Shown: one piece after another, positions 1 through 7,168 of the stretch
Position numbering within the stretch: position 1 is the first letter of the stretch
Layout: each line of letters starts with the position of its first letter
Assembly (NCBI GenBank): GCA_964551215.1
Contig: CAZKBV010000001.1
Coordinates: 1-64,000 of the forward strand
DNA from: JAFLUQ01 sp964551215
GTDB taxonomy: Bacteria; Bacillota; Clostridia; UMGS1883
Direction of reading: 5' to 3'
DNA length: 64,000 nucleotides
Made by a program: the position numbers and the translations under genes
The notes under the pieces: model-generated
The model's input: only the letters and a program-made list of their open reading frames with translations
What the model was told of the DNA's origin: nothing
The model's database searches: none

Positions 1-165
1 ATCGGAGGACAACGCAATCCCCACCGCCATATACGGATCCACATTTAGAAACGTAACAAGCATCGGCGTAATCACAGCCGCGGCGCTCATCCCCGCAAAG
101 CCCGTTCCGAGACCGGCTCCCATTCCCGCAAAAAAAGTCACAAACACCTTTAAAAACACGCTCAT
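1..165 (-). CDS. TauE/SafE-family membrane permease, N-terminal fragment
   Basis: The ATG at 165 is preceded by an AGAGGG ribosome binding site; the frame stays open to the window edge, so only about 55 N-terminal residues are present. The peptide begins MSVFLKVFVTFFAGMGAG and continues with a glycine-rich first membrane segment and a PYMAVGIAL stretch, as in TauE/SafE (sulfite exporter/DUF81) permeases, which carry sulfur-containing or organic anions. It reads in the same direction as the MATE gene upstream of it. Family assignment rests on one helix and a loop, so the substrate cannot be inferred. Confidence 0.6.
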   Translation of the reverse strand, partial: MSVFLKVFVTFFAGMGAGLGTGFAGMSAAAVITPMLVTFLNVDPYMAVGIALSSD

Positions 166-200
166 AACACACCCTCTTATAGGATTTAAAAGTTTTACCG

Positions 201-1556
201 TTATTCTATTTTAAGCTTTTTCACAAAGCCGCGGTAAAGCAAGACCGAAATGACGAACGTTATCCCATCCGCGACAATTTGCGTCCATGCGACGCCGTAC
301 ATTCCGAAAACGGTATTCATCAAAAAGAGCAGCGGTATATTAAATATTCCTTCCCTGCAAAGGGTGACAAGCAGGGATTTTCCGCCGTCTCCCATTGCCT
401 GAAATGTGTAGCATATTTTTTTGTTGTAAAACAAAATCGGCGTGACTAAAAATCCTATCCGCACAAAATTTGCGGCCAGCTTGACGGTTTCCGGCTCGTC
501 AATAAACAGTCCGGCAATTTGATTGGCGAAAAGCTCAAAGACGACAAGGCAAATCAGATTAAAGACCAGACCCGCGTTCCGCGCGCTTCGGATGGCGTCC
601 GTCATTCGCTTATGGTTTCCGGCGGCGTAATTATAGGCTACCAGCGGAATTAAGCCTTGGCATAAGCCGACGCTGACGTTCAGCGGGAACATTTCAAGCT
701 TCTTGAAAATTCCGTTGGCGGCTACCGCCGTGTCGCTGTAGGTGGCGTACAGGCCGTTTGTAATCATGATTGTGATGCTGACAAGGAAGCTACTGACGGC
801 GGACGGAAGGCCGGTCGCCAGTATTCTCCCCAGACGCTTCGCGCCGCGAAGGGCGTTACGCAGCGAAAATGAAAGAACCGACTTCTTCCGCAAGCGGAAA
901 AATACCACCGCGCAGTAAATCATGGCAACTATGTTGGAAAGCATTGTGGCGATAGCGGCTCCGGCAACCTCATATCCATCCGGCAGTATGACAAACATAA
1001 AAAGCGGGTCAAGCGCGATGTTCAAAACGCCGCCCATTCCGACGCCGAAGCCGGCCTGTCTCGCGTAGCCGGCGTTTCGCAAAAGGTGGGACATCGCCAT
1101 ACACATTGTCGCGGGGATGCCTCCGATAACGATTGCGAACAGCGTGTAGGCCGCCGCGTAGTCAATCGTGTTTTCCGTTGCGCCCACCAAGCTCAGCAGC
1201 GGCTTTCTCAGAACAAAGCACAGCAGGGCGTAAATCCCCGAGATGATAATTGTGCCGTACATACTGACCGCGCAGGCTTCCTTCGCGCCTTGCTCGTCTT
1301 TTTGCCCCAGCAGCTGGGACATAAGGCTTCCTCCGCCGATTCCGAACAGGTTCGCCCACGCGGTCAGCAGAAAGAACAGCACGCTTGCCACCGATACGGC
1401 GGCGACCTTGAGCGGATCGTTCGTCTGACCAACAAAAAAAGTGTCTGCCAAATTGTAAATCATGGTGATAAGCTGACTGATAATCGTTGGTATCGCCAGC
1501 TTTGCGAGAGCCTTGTTTACCGGCATGGTTTCAAAGATTTCAGTGTTGTTATCCAT
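201..1556 (-). CDS. MATE family efflux transporter
   Basis: A 451-residue polytopic membrane protein of the usual MATE length. The N-terminus (residues 10-50) has the family pattern: PVNKALAKLAIPTI, then MIYNLADTFFVGQ, then the glycine-rich GIGGGSLMSQLLG around residues 72-85. Two homologous six-helix halves are visible. MATE proteins export cationic drugs or metabolites using Na+ or H+ gradients. The gene follows marR by 7 bases on the same strand, so the two form an operon that the MarR protein probably represses. The substrate cannot be read from the sequence. Confidence 0.93.
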   Translation of the reverse strand: MDNNTEIFETMPVNKALAKLAIPTIISQLITMIYNLADTFFVGQTNDPLKVAAVSVASVLFFLLTAWANLFGIGGGSLMSQLLGQKDEQGAKEACAVSMYGTIIISGIYALLCFVLRKPLLSLVGATENTIDYAAAYTLFAIVIGGIPATMCMAMSHLLRNAGYARQAGFGVGMGGVLNIALDPLFMFVILPDGYEVAGAAIATMLSNIVAMIYCAVVFFRLRKKSVLSFSLRNALRGAKRLGRILATGLPSAVSSFLVSITIMITNGLYATYSDTAVAANGIFKKLEMFPLNVSVGLCQGLIPLVAYNYAAGNHKRMTDAIRSARNAGLVFNLICLVVFELFANQIAGLFIDEPETVKLAANFVRIGFLVTPILFYNKKICYTFQAMGDGGKSLLVTLCREGIFNIPLLFLMNTVFGMYGVAWTQIVADGITFVISVLLYRGFVKKLKIE

Positions 1557-1563
1557 AAATCGT

Positions 1564-2010
1564 TCATTCCTTTCCCACGCGAATTGAGTGCATATTGTTA
1601 AGGGCTATTTGCAGAAGTCTGTCAAATTCCGTTTTTTCTTCATCGCTCATTCCTGCCGTAAGCTCCCGCTGAGTCTCAAGCGCGGTAATTTTTAAGGCTT
1701 CCGCCAGTTCTTCCCCCAATTTGGTGGCTGAAAGAATGGCCTTTCTCCCGTCGCTTTCATCCGCTGATTTCATGATAATCCCCTTACGCTCCAAGCGGGA
1801 CAGTATACCGGCCATGGTGGACTGCGATAATCTCATTTTTTCTTTCAGCATAACGGCAGTGATTCCCGGATTCTCTAAAATCGCACGCATGGCATCACTC
1901 TGGACGGAAGTCAGCCCGATTTCCTTCTCTTTGATATTTCTGAAATAGGTAACGGCATTTCCAAGCTGCACTAACTTGGTCGCTGTTTTGAATTGAGAAA
2001 CCTTTATCAT
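1564..2010 (-). CDS. MarR family transcriptional regulator
   Basis: A 148-residue winged-helix protein. The recognition-helix region reads VMLKEKMRLSQSTMAGILSRLERKG (about residues 55-80, shown by key segments VMLKEK, SQSTMAGIL and RLERKG), followed by the wing with a DGRKAIL motif, both typical of MarR. It lies directly upstream of the MATE pump gene (7-base gap), the usual arrangement of a ligand-responsive repressor with its efflux target. A perfect inverted repeat lies at the transcription start of this operon (2037-2060), which points to autorepression. The start codon at 2010 follows a GGAGGG site. Confidence 0.92.
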   Translation of the reverse strand: MIKVSQFKTATKLVQLGNAVTYFRNIKEKEIGLTSVQSDAMRAILENPGITAVMLKEKMRLSQSTMAGILSRLERKGIIMKSADESDGRKAILSATKLGEELAEALKITALETQRELTAGMSDEEKTEFDRLLQIALNNMHSIRVGKE

Positions 2011-2036
2011 TTTTAGCCCTCCAAGCGCAACACAAA

Positions 2037-2060
2037 TCGCAAGCGATACTTCGCTTGCGA
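2037..2060 (-). promoter_or_regulatory. Putative MarR operator (perfect inverted repeat)
   Basis: TCGCAAGCGA and TCGCTTGCGA form a perfect 10-bp inverted repeat around a 4-base centre. It lies immediately downstream of the -10 box of the marR promoter, over the expected transcription start, where a bound repressor would block initiation. Assigning it to this MarR protein is inference from position. Confidence 0.7.
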
Positions 2061-2065
2061 ACTAT

Positions 2066-2094
2066 ATTATACCACCGCCGCCGCAATCTGTCAA
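2066..2094 (-). promoter_or_regulatory. SigA-type promoter of marR-MATE
   Basis: On the minus strand TTGACA (2094-2089), a 17-base spacer and TATAAT (2071-2066): both hexamers are full consensus. The strength of the promoter fits with a gene pair held off by a repressor at the adjacent operator. Confidence 0.85.
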
Positions 2095-2246
2095 CAGCGT
2101 GCCAAAACTTTTACATAGTGTTCACAATTCGGCCCATAAGCAGCGGAAGCCTCAGCCTGCGCGAAGGGGACGCTCAATAATTCCTTTATGCGATTTTTGG
2201 CAAAAATAAATGACCGTAGCCTTATATCAAAGCCACGGTCATTATA

Positions 2247-2338
2247 TGGCGGAGAGAAAGGGATTCGAACCCTTGATCGGGTATAAACCGATACACGATT
2301 TCCAGTCGTGCGCCTTAGACCAGCTCAGCCATCTCTCC
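2247..2338 (-). tRNA. tRNA-Ser (anticodon GGA)
   Basis: The minus strand folds as a class II tRNA: acceptor GGAGAGA pairs with TCTCTCC, the discriminator is G and CCA is encoded at 2249-2247. The anticodon loop CTGGAAA gives anticodon GGA, a long variable arm is present, and the T arm contains GGTTCGAATCC. Length is about 92 nt including CCA. A short open frame running through it on the plus strand is not a gene. Confidence 0.95.
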
Positions 2339-2540
2339 GAACTGACGAAAATTATTATACCTCACAACCCACCGCTTGTCAAGCTTTTTTTTCAATTTTT
2401 TTGAAAAAATTAGTCCGTTTTGCGCCCTCCCGCGCTTTCCCGTCCGCAAAGCTTATATTTTGTATTTGCGGCTTTTTCGTTATTTAATAAGCACAGAAGC
2501 CTTGCGGGGGCAAGCCTTTTAAATCTGAGCAACCTCCGAT

Positions 2541-2574
2541 TTAAACTAAAATGGGGACGGTTTTGACCGCCCCC
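2541..2574 (-). terminator. Intrinsic terminator after rpmA
   Basis: On the minus strand GGGGGCGGT, a CAAA loop and ACCGTCCCC form a 9-bp stem with one G-U pair, followed by ATTTTAGTTT. It closes the rplU-prp-rpmA operon 14 bases after the rpmA stop codon. Confidence 0.75.
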
Positions 2575-2587
2575 GAATAAGCTCCGA

Positions 2588-2860
2588 TTAATATACGCTT
2601 ACCTGCTTCTTATCTCTGCCCTTGCGCTCAAACTTAACTCTGCCGTTAACAAGAGCGTAAAGAGTGTCGTCGCTTCCGATACCAACGTTTACGCCGGGAT
2701 GAATCTTTGTTCCTCTCTGGCGAACGAGGATGTTGCCGGCAAGAACTTCCTGCCCGTCGGCACGCTTCGCGCCCAGACGCTTAGACTCGCTGTCGCGGCC
2801 GTTCTTTGTGGAACCCACACCCTTTTTATGAGCGAACAACTGAATATTAAGTGCGAACAT
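2588..2860 (-). CDS. rpmA: 50S ribosomal protein L27 with Prp-cleaved N-terminal extension
   Basis: A 90-residue L27. The protein starts MFALNIQLFA followed by HKKGVGSTKNGRDS, the conserved start of mature L27. In Firmicutes such as Staphylococcus aureus this extra N-terminus is removed by the cysteine protease Prp to expose the residues that reach the peptidyl transferase centre. Prp is encoded just upstream (22-base gap). The start at 2860 was chosen over an upstream in-frame ATG because that longer frame overlaps prp and would add 47 residues unlike L27. Confidence 0.97.
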   Translation of the reverse strand: MFALNIQLFAHKKGVGSTKNGRDSESKRLGAKRADGQEVLAGNILVRQRGTKIHPGVNVGIGSDDTLYALVNGRVKFERKGRDKKQVSVY

Positions 2861-2882
2861 TACTTTCACTCCTCTCTTTGGA

Positions 2883-3215
2883 TTATACGTCCAAGTCCTT
2901 ACCGCATACGATAAAGACATTTTTTCTGTATTGCTTTGCCAACTCGGTAATTGTAAGCACCAAGCTGTTAAGTATGGCATCTGCGGCTTCCTCCCGCTCA
3001 CCCGTAAGAGAACAGTCTACATATGCGTCGTCCTGCTCGTAAGCAACCCCGGCAAGCTTCTGTTCTTCAATGCCCTTTATTGCCATCCAAAGGGATGTGG
3101 AAACCGCCGAGCATACGATGTCATAGCCTTCCTCGGCATAGCCCGCATGACCTTTGATAACAAGACGGGTGATTTTTTCGCTTTCGCTGTTGCGATAAAT
3201 GCCAAATTTAATCAT
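2883..3215 (-). CDS. prp: Ribosomal-processing cysteine protease Prp
   Basis: A 110-residue protein (YsxB/DUF464 family). It contains the catalytic pattern GHAGYAEEGYDIVCSAVS: His in GHA and Cys in DIVCSAVS (about residues 21 and 33). Prp cuts the N-terminal extension of ribosomal protein L27, which is required for ribosome function in Firmicutes. The gene is sandwiched between rplU and rpmA in the order conserved from Bacillus to Clostridia; its ATG directly follows the rplU stop codon, suggesting translational coupling. Confidence 0.93.
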   Translation of the reverse strand: MIKFGIYRNSESEKITRLVIKGHAGYAEEGYDIVCSAVSTSLWMAIKGIEEQKLAGVAYEQDDAYVDCSLTGEREEAADAILNSLVLTITELAKQYRKNVFIVCGKDLDV

Positions 3216-3527
3216 TTACGCGTTTATAGCCGTTATCTCAACCTTTGTGTAGGGCTGACGGTGGCCTGTCTTATTACGGTAGCCCTTCTTGGACTTCATC
3301 TTAAAGACATAAACCTTCTTATCCTTACCCTGGCCGAGAACCTTGCCGCTTACGCTTGCGCCCTCAACTACGGGCGCGCCTGCCGTAAAGCCCGCGTCTG
3401 TGGAAACCGCAAGCACCTGATCAAAGGTGACGCCGGATTCAACCTCCGCGTCAAGCTTTTCAACAAAAACTACGTCGCCAACCTTAACCTGATACTGCTT
3501 CCCGCCTGTCTTAATTACTGCGTACAT
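3216..3527 (-). CDS. rplU: 50S ribosomal protein L21
   Basis: A 103-residue L21 of standard length, starting MYAVIKTGGKQYQV and carrying the family signature near its C-terminus (KKGYRNKTGHRQPYT). It binds 23S rRNA in the large subunit. First gene of rplU-prp-rpmA. The ATG at 3527 follows an AGGAGG site at about 3540. Confidence 0.97.
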   Translation of the reverse strand: MYAVIKTGGKQYQVKVGDVVFVEKLDAEVESGVTFDQVLAVSTDAGFTAGAPVVEGASVSGKVLGQGKDKKVYVFKMKSKKGYRNKTGHRQPYTKVEITAINA

Positions 3528-3603
3528 ATTTGTTGCACCTCCTGTTTTTACAGACTCGCTATTAAGGCGCCCTGAGGGACTTAAGCCTTTTCTAAGCGGT
3601 TAC
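3528..3603 (-). promoter_or_regulatory. 5' leader of rplU, candidate L21 leader element
   Basis: About 75 nt separate the predicted transcription start from the rplU ATG. The leader contains CCCTCAGGGCGCC, a short stem-forming segment, and TCTGTAAAAACAGGAGG, in which CTGT and ACAG can pair just before the ribosome binding site. Many Firmicutes have an autoregulatory L21 leader here. I recognise position and length rather than a verified consensus. Confidence 0.45.
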
Positions 3604-3609
3604 TGTGAC

Positions 3610-3638
3610 ATTGTATCATGTTTTAAATCTTTTGTCAA
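3610..3638 (-). promoter_or_regulatory. SigA-type promoter of rplU-prp-rpmA
   Basis: Minus strand TTGACA (3638-3633), 17-base spacer, TACAAT (3615-3610). Confidence 0.85.
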
Positions 3639-3720
3639 TAGTTTTTTGAATTAATTTTTTGAGGATGCGTGCGGCATATCATTGACAACAAATCATAGTG
3701 TCAATTTTAAAATACAATAC

Positions 3721-3749
3721 TTGACAAATTGGCAATGATATGTTATAAC
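3721..3749 (+). promoter_or_regulatory. Plus-strand promoter reading into intergenic element copy A
   Basis: TTGACA (3721-3726), 17-base spacer and TATAAC (3744-3749), with an extended -10 TG (3741-3742). There is no plus-strand gene downstream before 7.1 kb; transcription would run through the duplicated element that begins at this -10 box and then antisense to the 3' end of bipA. Confidence 0.55.
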
Positions 3750-3842
3750 CTACGCGCAGATGTCCCCCCCCGCATCGGTTGCAATCTATCGCAGGCTCTG
3801 TTTCAAGCAAGCTTGATGGAGTGTTGCTCCGATTTAAAATCA
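3744..3842 (+). repeat. Duplicated intergenic element, copy A
   Basis: Matches copy B at 15318-15395 over most of its length. Shared blocks are TATAACC, ACGCG, GCAATCT, CAAGCAAGCTT, ATGGAG and GCTCCGATTTAAA; copy A has about 20 extra bases including a C8 run. The block CTCTGTT..GATGGAG forms a stem as plus-strand RNA through G-U pairs where copy B has CTCCATT..AATGGAG. Lies between the bipA terminator and the rplU promoter. Confidence 0.65.
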
Positions 3843-3873
3843 AATTTTAATTATGTATAGTATATTTCAACGC

Positions 3874-3917
3874 AAAAAATGTAGCGGCGGATATTCCCGC
3901 CCACCGCATTTTTCGTT
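3874..3917 (-). terminator. Probable terminator after bipA
   Basis: On the minus strand GTGGGCGG and CCGCCGCTAC pair with a two-base bulge, followed by ATTTTTT. It begins a few bases after the bipA stop codon. Confidence 0.55.
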
Positions 3918-3921
3918 CATT

Positions 3922-5760
3922 TTAAGAATTCTGTTGTCTCTTAACGCGGTTTGCTTCCTTTGCGCGAAGCTCCGTATTAAGAATCTTTTTACGCAGACGA
4001 AGAAAATGGGGAGTTATCTCTAACAGCTCGTCCTCGCCGATAAATTCCATACATTCCTCAAGGCTCATGTTTCTGGGCGGAGTAAGGCGGATATTATCGT
4101 CGCTGCCGGCGGCGCGCATATTTGTGGCGTGCTTTGTCTTGCACACGTTCACCACAATATCCTCCAAGCGGCTGCACTCGCCAACCACCATTCCCTCGTA
4201 AACCTTGGCGCCGGGGCCGATAAACATGGTTCCCCTGTCCTGAGCGTTGAAAATTCCGTAGGCAACGGCCTCGCCGTCCTCGTGGGCAACAAGGCTGCCC
4301 CTGCTTCTCAGATTAAATTCCCCGGGAATAAGCGGCTCATAGCTGTCGAACACATGATTTATCACGCCTGTTCCCTTGGTAGCCGTAAGAAGCTCTCCTC
4401 TGTAGCCGATAAGCCCTCTCGCGGGGATGCGGAATTCTAACTTTGTGTAGCCCGCCGCGCCGGGAGCCATATTCACAAGAGTACCCTTGCGGCTGCCGAT
4501 ACCTTCCATAACAACGCCGGTGAATTCGTCCGGCACATCAACCGTAAGCATTTCGATTGGTTCGCAGAGAACGCCGTCTATTTCCTTGTTTATGGTTTTG
4601 GCCTTGCTGACGGAAAATTCATAGCCCTGACGGCGCATATTTTCAATAAGCACGCTCAGATGCAGCTCGCCTCTGCCGGAAACAACGAAGCTGTCGGGGG
4701 AATCGGTTTCCGCCACCTTAAGGGCAATATTGCTTTCAAGTTCCTTCATAAGACGGTCGCGGAGGTGGCGGCTGGTTATGTAATTGCCGTCCTTACCGGC
4801 GAAGGGGCTGTCGTTTACACTGAAGGTCATTGAAAGCACAGGCTCGTCAACAGGGGTAAAGGGCAAAGGCTCCACCCGCGTCGGAGCGCATATGGTGTCG
4901 CCGATGTTTATCTTTTCCAAGCCGCTTATCGCCACTATCTCTCCGGCGCCGGCCTCATCGATGGTTTCCCTGTTCAGGTTGGTGTAGCAGTAAAGCTTGC
5001 TTACGCGGCCGTTATAGGGGGATATATTGTCTCGGCAGACGGTTATCGGCATATTGGTTTTAATAACGCCCCTGTCGATTCTGCCTACGGCTATGCGTCC
5101 GGTAAAGGAGTCGTAGTCAATATTTGAAACAAGCATACGGAATTCCCCGTCTATGGTGTTGTTGGGAGCGGGAATATTTTCGACTATCAAATCGAAAAGC
5201 ACCTTCAAATCGTTGGGATGGTTGTCCGGGGAAAGACTTGCCCAGCCGTCACGGCCACTGACATAAACTATGGGAGCGTCAAGCTGCTCGTCCGTAGCCC
5301 CCAAATCTATGAACAGTTCCAAAAGCTCGTCGGTAACCTCGTAGGGGCGGGCGTTGGGGCGGTCAACCTTATTGATTACCATAATGGGGCAAAGATTGAG
5401 GGCAAGAGCCTTTTTCAGCACAAAGCGGGTCTGAGGCATACAGCCCTCGAAGGCGTCCACAAGAAGGAGAACCCCGTCCGCCATTTTCAATCCGCGCTCA
5501 ACCTCGCCGCCGAAATCGGCGTGGCCGGGGGTGTCGATTATGTTTATCTTAACTCCGTTGTACACAAGACTTGTATTTTTGGCAAGTATCGTTATGCCTC
5601 TTTCACGCTCGATGTCGTTGGAGTCCATGACTCTTTCCTCCACCTGCTCGTTGTCGCGGAAAACTCCGCTCTGGCGGAGCATCGCGTCCACAAGGGTGGT
5701 TTTGCCGTGGTCTACGTGAGCTATTATAGCTATATTTCTTATGTTCTTTGGATCTATCAT
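3922..5760 (-). CDS. typA: Translational GTPase TypA/BipA
   Basis: A 612-residue protein of the normal BipA length. G1 is AHVDHGKTTL (residues 13-22), switch II is DTPGHADFGGEVER, and G4 is NKVD. After the EF-Tu-like domains comes the BipA-specific C-terminal domain (RGSLVAHEDGEAVAYGIFN). BipA binds 70S ribosomes at the EF-G site and helps 50S assembly and stress or low-temperature growth. It follows an HD-domain gene on the same strand (99 bases apart), probably sharing its promoter. Confidence 0.97.
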   Translation of the reverse strand: MIDPKNIRNIAIIAHVDHGKTTLVDAMLRQSGVFRDNEQVEERVMDSNDIERERGITILAKNTSLVYNGVKINIIDTPGHADFGGEVERGLKMADGVLLLVDAFEGCMPQTRFVLKKALALNLCPIMVINKVDRPNARPYEVTDELLELFIDLGATDEQLDAPIVYVSGRDGWASLSPDNHPNDLKVLFDLIVENIPAPNNTIDGEFRMLVSNIDYDSFTGRIAVGRIDRGVIKTNMPITVCRDNISPYNGRVSKLYCYTNLNRETIDEAGAGEIVAISGLEKINIGDTICAPTRVEPLPFTPVDEPVLSMTFSVNDSPFAGKDGNYITSRHLRDRLMKELESNIALKVAETDSPDSFVVSGRGELHLSVLIENMRRQGYEFSVSKAKTINKEIDGVLCEPIEMLTVDVPDEFTGVVMEGIGSRKGTLVNMAPGAAGYTKLEFRIPARGLIGYRGELLTATKGTGVINHVFDSYEPLIPGEFNLRSRGSLVAHEDGEAVAYGIFNAQDRGTMFIGPGAKVYEGMVVGECSRLEDIVVNVCKTKHATNMRAAGSDDNIRLTPPRNMSLEECMEFIGEDELLEITPHFLRLRKKILNTELRAKEANRVKRQQNS

Positions 5761-5859
5761 ATGCTGTTCCTCCTGATGTTATTTTATGGCCGCGAAATTC
5801 GGCAGCGCGAACAACAATCGCCGCCCGTCCGAACGAAGACCGTATTTCTTTTAATCGCG

Positions 5860-6444
5860 TTACTCCTTATTTTTTCTTTTTTCCGTTACAAAACAGCTCC
5901 AGTTGTCGGCGTATTGCAAAAGCAGCAGCAAAGGCCCTTCCCTCGTGGCGGCGGATTTGTTGTCGTCCACATACTGGCCGTCGTGGTAGACAATGGCCTG
6001 CGCCTCCTCCGGAGTAAGGGGAAAACGGGAGGATATAAGATAAAGGCTTCTGACCGGCACGCTGATATATGTGAGAGAGTCGTTTACGCGGTAGGGTACG
6101 CCGGGGCTGAAGCCGTACTGCTTCTGCTTTTCCGTAGGCTTGTTTTTTATATACAGGGGATTGCCCGGCATACCGGCTTTGCCAAGGTCGTGAAGCAGAG
6201 CCGTTATCACACAGCTTTCGGGGCTTATTTCCGGAGCCAGAGCCTCCCTTAGCTTCAGCATATTTTCGCAGACGTTTACGCTGTGTTCCAAAAGTCCGCC
6301 CTCACGGCAAAGGTGAAAGCGGCTGCTTGCCGGAGCGGAAAGATACTCCGTTTCGTTTTCCACAAAGTCCATCAACGCCGCGAATTCCTCTTTTCTTTCC
6401 GTTACCGTTAACTTAAAGCTTTCATATTTTTCTCTTACTGTCAA
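5860..6444 (-). CDS. HD-domain phosphohydrolase-like protein
   Basis: About 194 residues. Metal-binding HD-superfamily signature is complete: His in FHLCREGG, His in LLEHSV, the paired VITALLHDLGKAG, a later VYHDGQY and the closing Asp in LLQYADNW. Such proteins hydrolyse nucleotides or phosphodiesters; the substrate is unknown here. The start is set at a TTG (6444) because GAGGTG lies 6 bases before it, while the upstream in-frame ATG at 6465 has no visible ribosome binding site; the longer form would add 7 residues. First gene before bipA. Confidence 0.8.
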   Translation of the reverse strand: MTVREKYESFKLTVTERKEEFAALMDFVENETEYLSAPASSRFHLCREGGLLEHSVNVCENMLKLREALAPEISPESCVITALLHDLGKAGMPGNPLYIKNKPTEKQKQYGFSPGVPYRVNDSLTYISVPVRSLYLISSRFPLTPEEAQAIVYHDGQYVDDNKSAATREGPLLLLLQYADNWSCFVTEKRKNKE

Positions 6445-6520
6445 CTCTTTCACCTCGCCAAGCATAGTCTAAGGCTTTTACACCGCAAATATTTCACATG
6501 AAGTAAGCCGTAGCATTGTC

Positions 6521-6549
6521 ATTATAGCATACTGCGGCTTAATTTTCAA
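6521..6549 (-). promoter_or_regulatory. SigA-type promoter of HD gene-bipA
   Basis: Minus strand TTGAAA (6549-6544), 17-base spacer, TATAAT (6526-6521). Confidence 0.75.
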
Positions 6550-6581
6550 GTGTTTTTTAAATTCCGCCATTACGGGCTTAT

Positions 6582-7007
6582 TCATTTGTCAAGCTTCGTT
6601 TTGTCGGCAAAAACACGGCCCGTTTTTCCTATATCATATATGAGCAAATGAAACGCGCTGTATACCGCCGCGAAAAATACCGGCAGCCAGATCCGCGCTT
6701 CTGTTCCAAGCCGGAGAGATGCCAATGCCACAAGCCCCAGCGCCGCGGTTTTTGCAAGGGATTTTAGCGACAGGCCAGCCATAGCAAGAATAAACATCCC
6801 CCAAAACAGCATCGCGCTTTCCCCGACTATGGCCGCCGCGCATCCCGCCGAAAGACCCGCTATGGCAATCGCAAACGGCGACAGGCGCGGCGTCTGAGGC
6901 AGCGAAAAGACCGTAAACGCCGCCAAAAAAGCAACTCCCTCCTTCAGCGCTCCCCCAAGATAGCAAAGCAGCAGTCCCGAAAACACCGTAAATATAAATT
7001 TTTTCAT
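6582..7007 (-). CDS. Small multi-pass membrane protein, unknown function
   Basis: A 141-residue hydrophobic protein with about five predicted helices, starting MKKFIFTVFSGLLLCYLGG; only the last 15 residues (GRVFADKTKLDK) are polar. The ATG at 7007 follows a GGGAG site. Not recognised. Divergent from hflX and not clearly in an operon. A longer frame on the same strand (6634-7140) overlaps it but has no membrane-protein pattern in its first half and lacks a ribosome binding site. Confidence 0.65.
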   Translation of the reverse strand: MKKFIFTVFSGLLLCYLGGALKEGVAFLAAFTVFSLPQTPRLSPFAIAIAGLSAGCAAAIVGESAMLFWGMFILAMAGLSLKSLAKTAALGLVALASLRLGTEARIWLPVFFAAVYSAFHLLIYDIGKTGRVFADKTKLDK

Positions 7008-7098
7008 ATTTTTCTCCCAATTTCACAGCCATATTAATTTCGCGCAGAATATTTTTCCCAAATTTGCCCTTTTTATTCCCCGGCGTACAAAATATATC

Positions 7099-7127
7099 TT
7101 GATATTGCCGTGATTTTCTGTTAAAAT
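7099..7127 (+). promoter_or_regulatory. SigA-type promoter of hflX-yigZ
   Basis: TTGATA (7099-7104), 17-base spacer, TAAAAT (7122-7127), 41 bases before the hflX start. Confidence 0.7.
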
Positions 7128-7168
7128 AAATTAAGAACATAAATTTTTGTCCCTGTGAGGTGAAGCGT

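Noticed and set aside
2210..2404. 64-residue plus-strand frame beginning MTVALYQSHGHYMAERKGFEPL
   Set aside because: It runs through the antisense of tRNA-Ser; this ERKGFEPL-type peptide is a known false gene pattern over tRNAs.
6634..7140. 168-residue minus-strand frame overlapping the small membrane protein
   Set aside because: No ribosome binding site, mixed composition, and the overlapping 6582-7007 frame has a site and consistent membrane helices.
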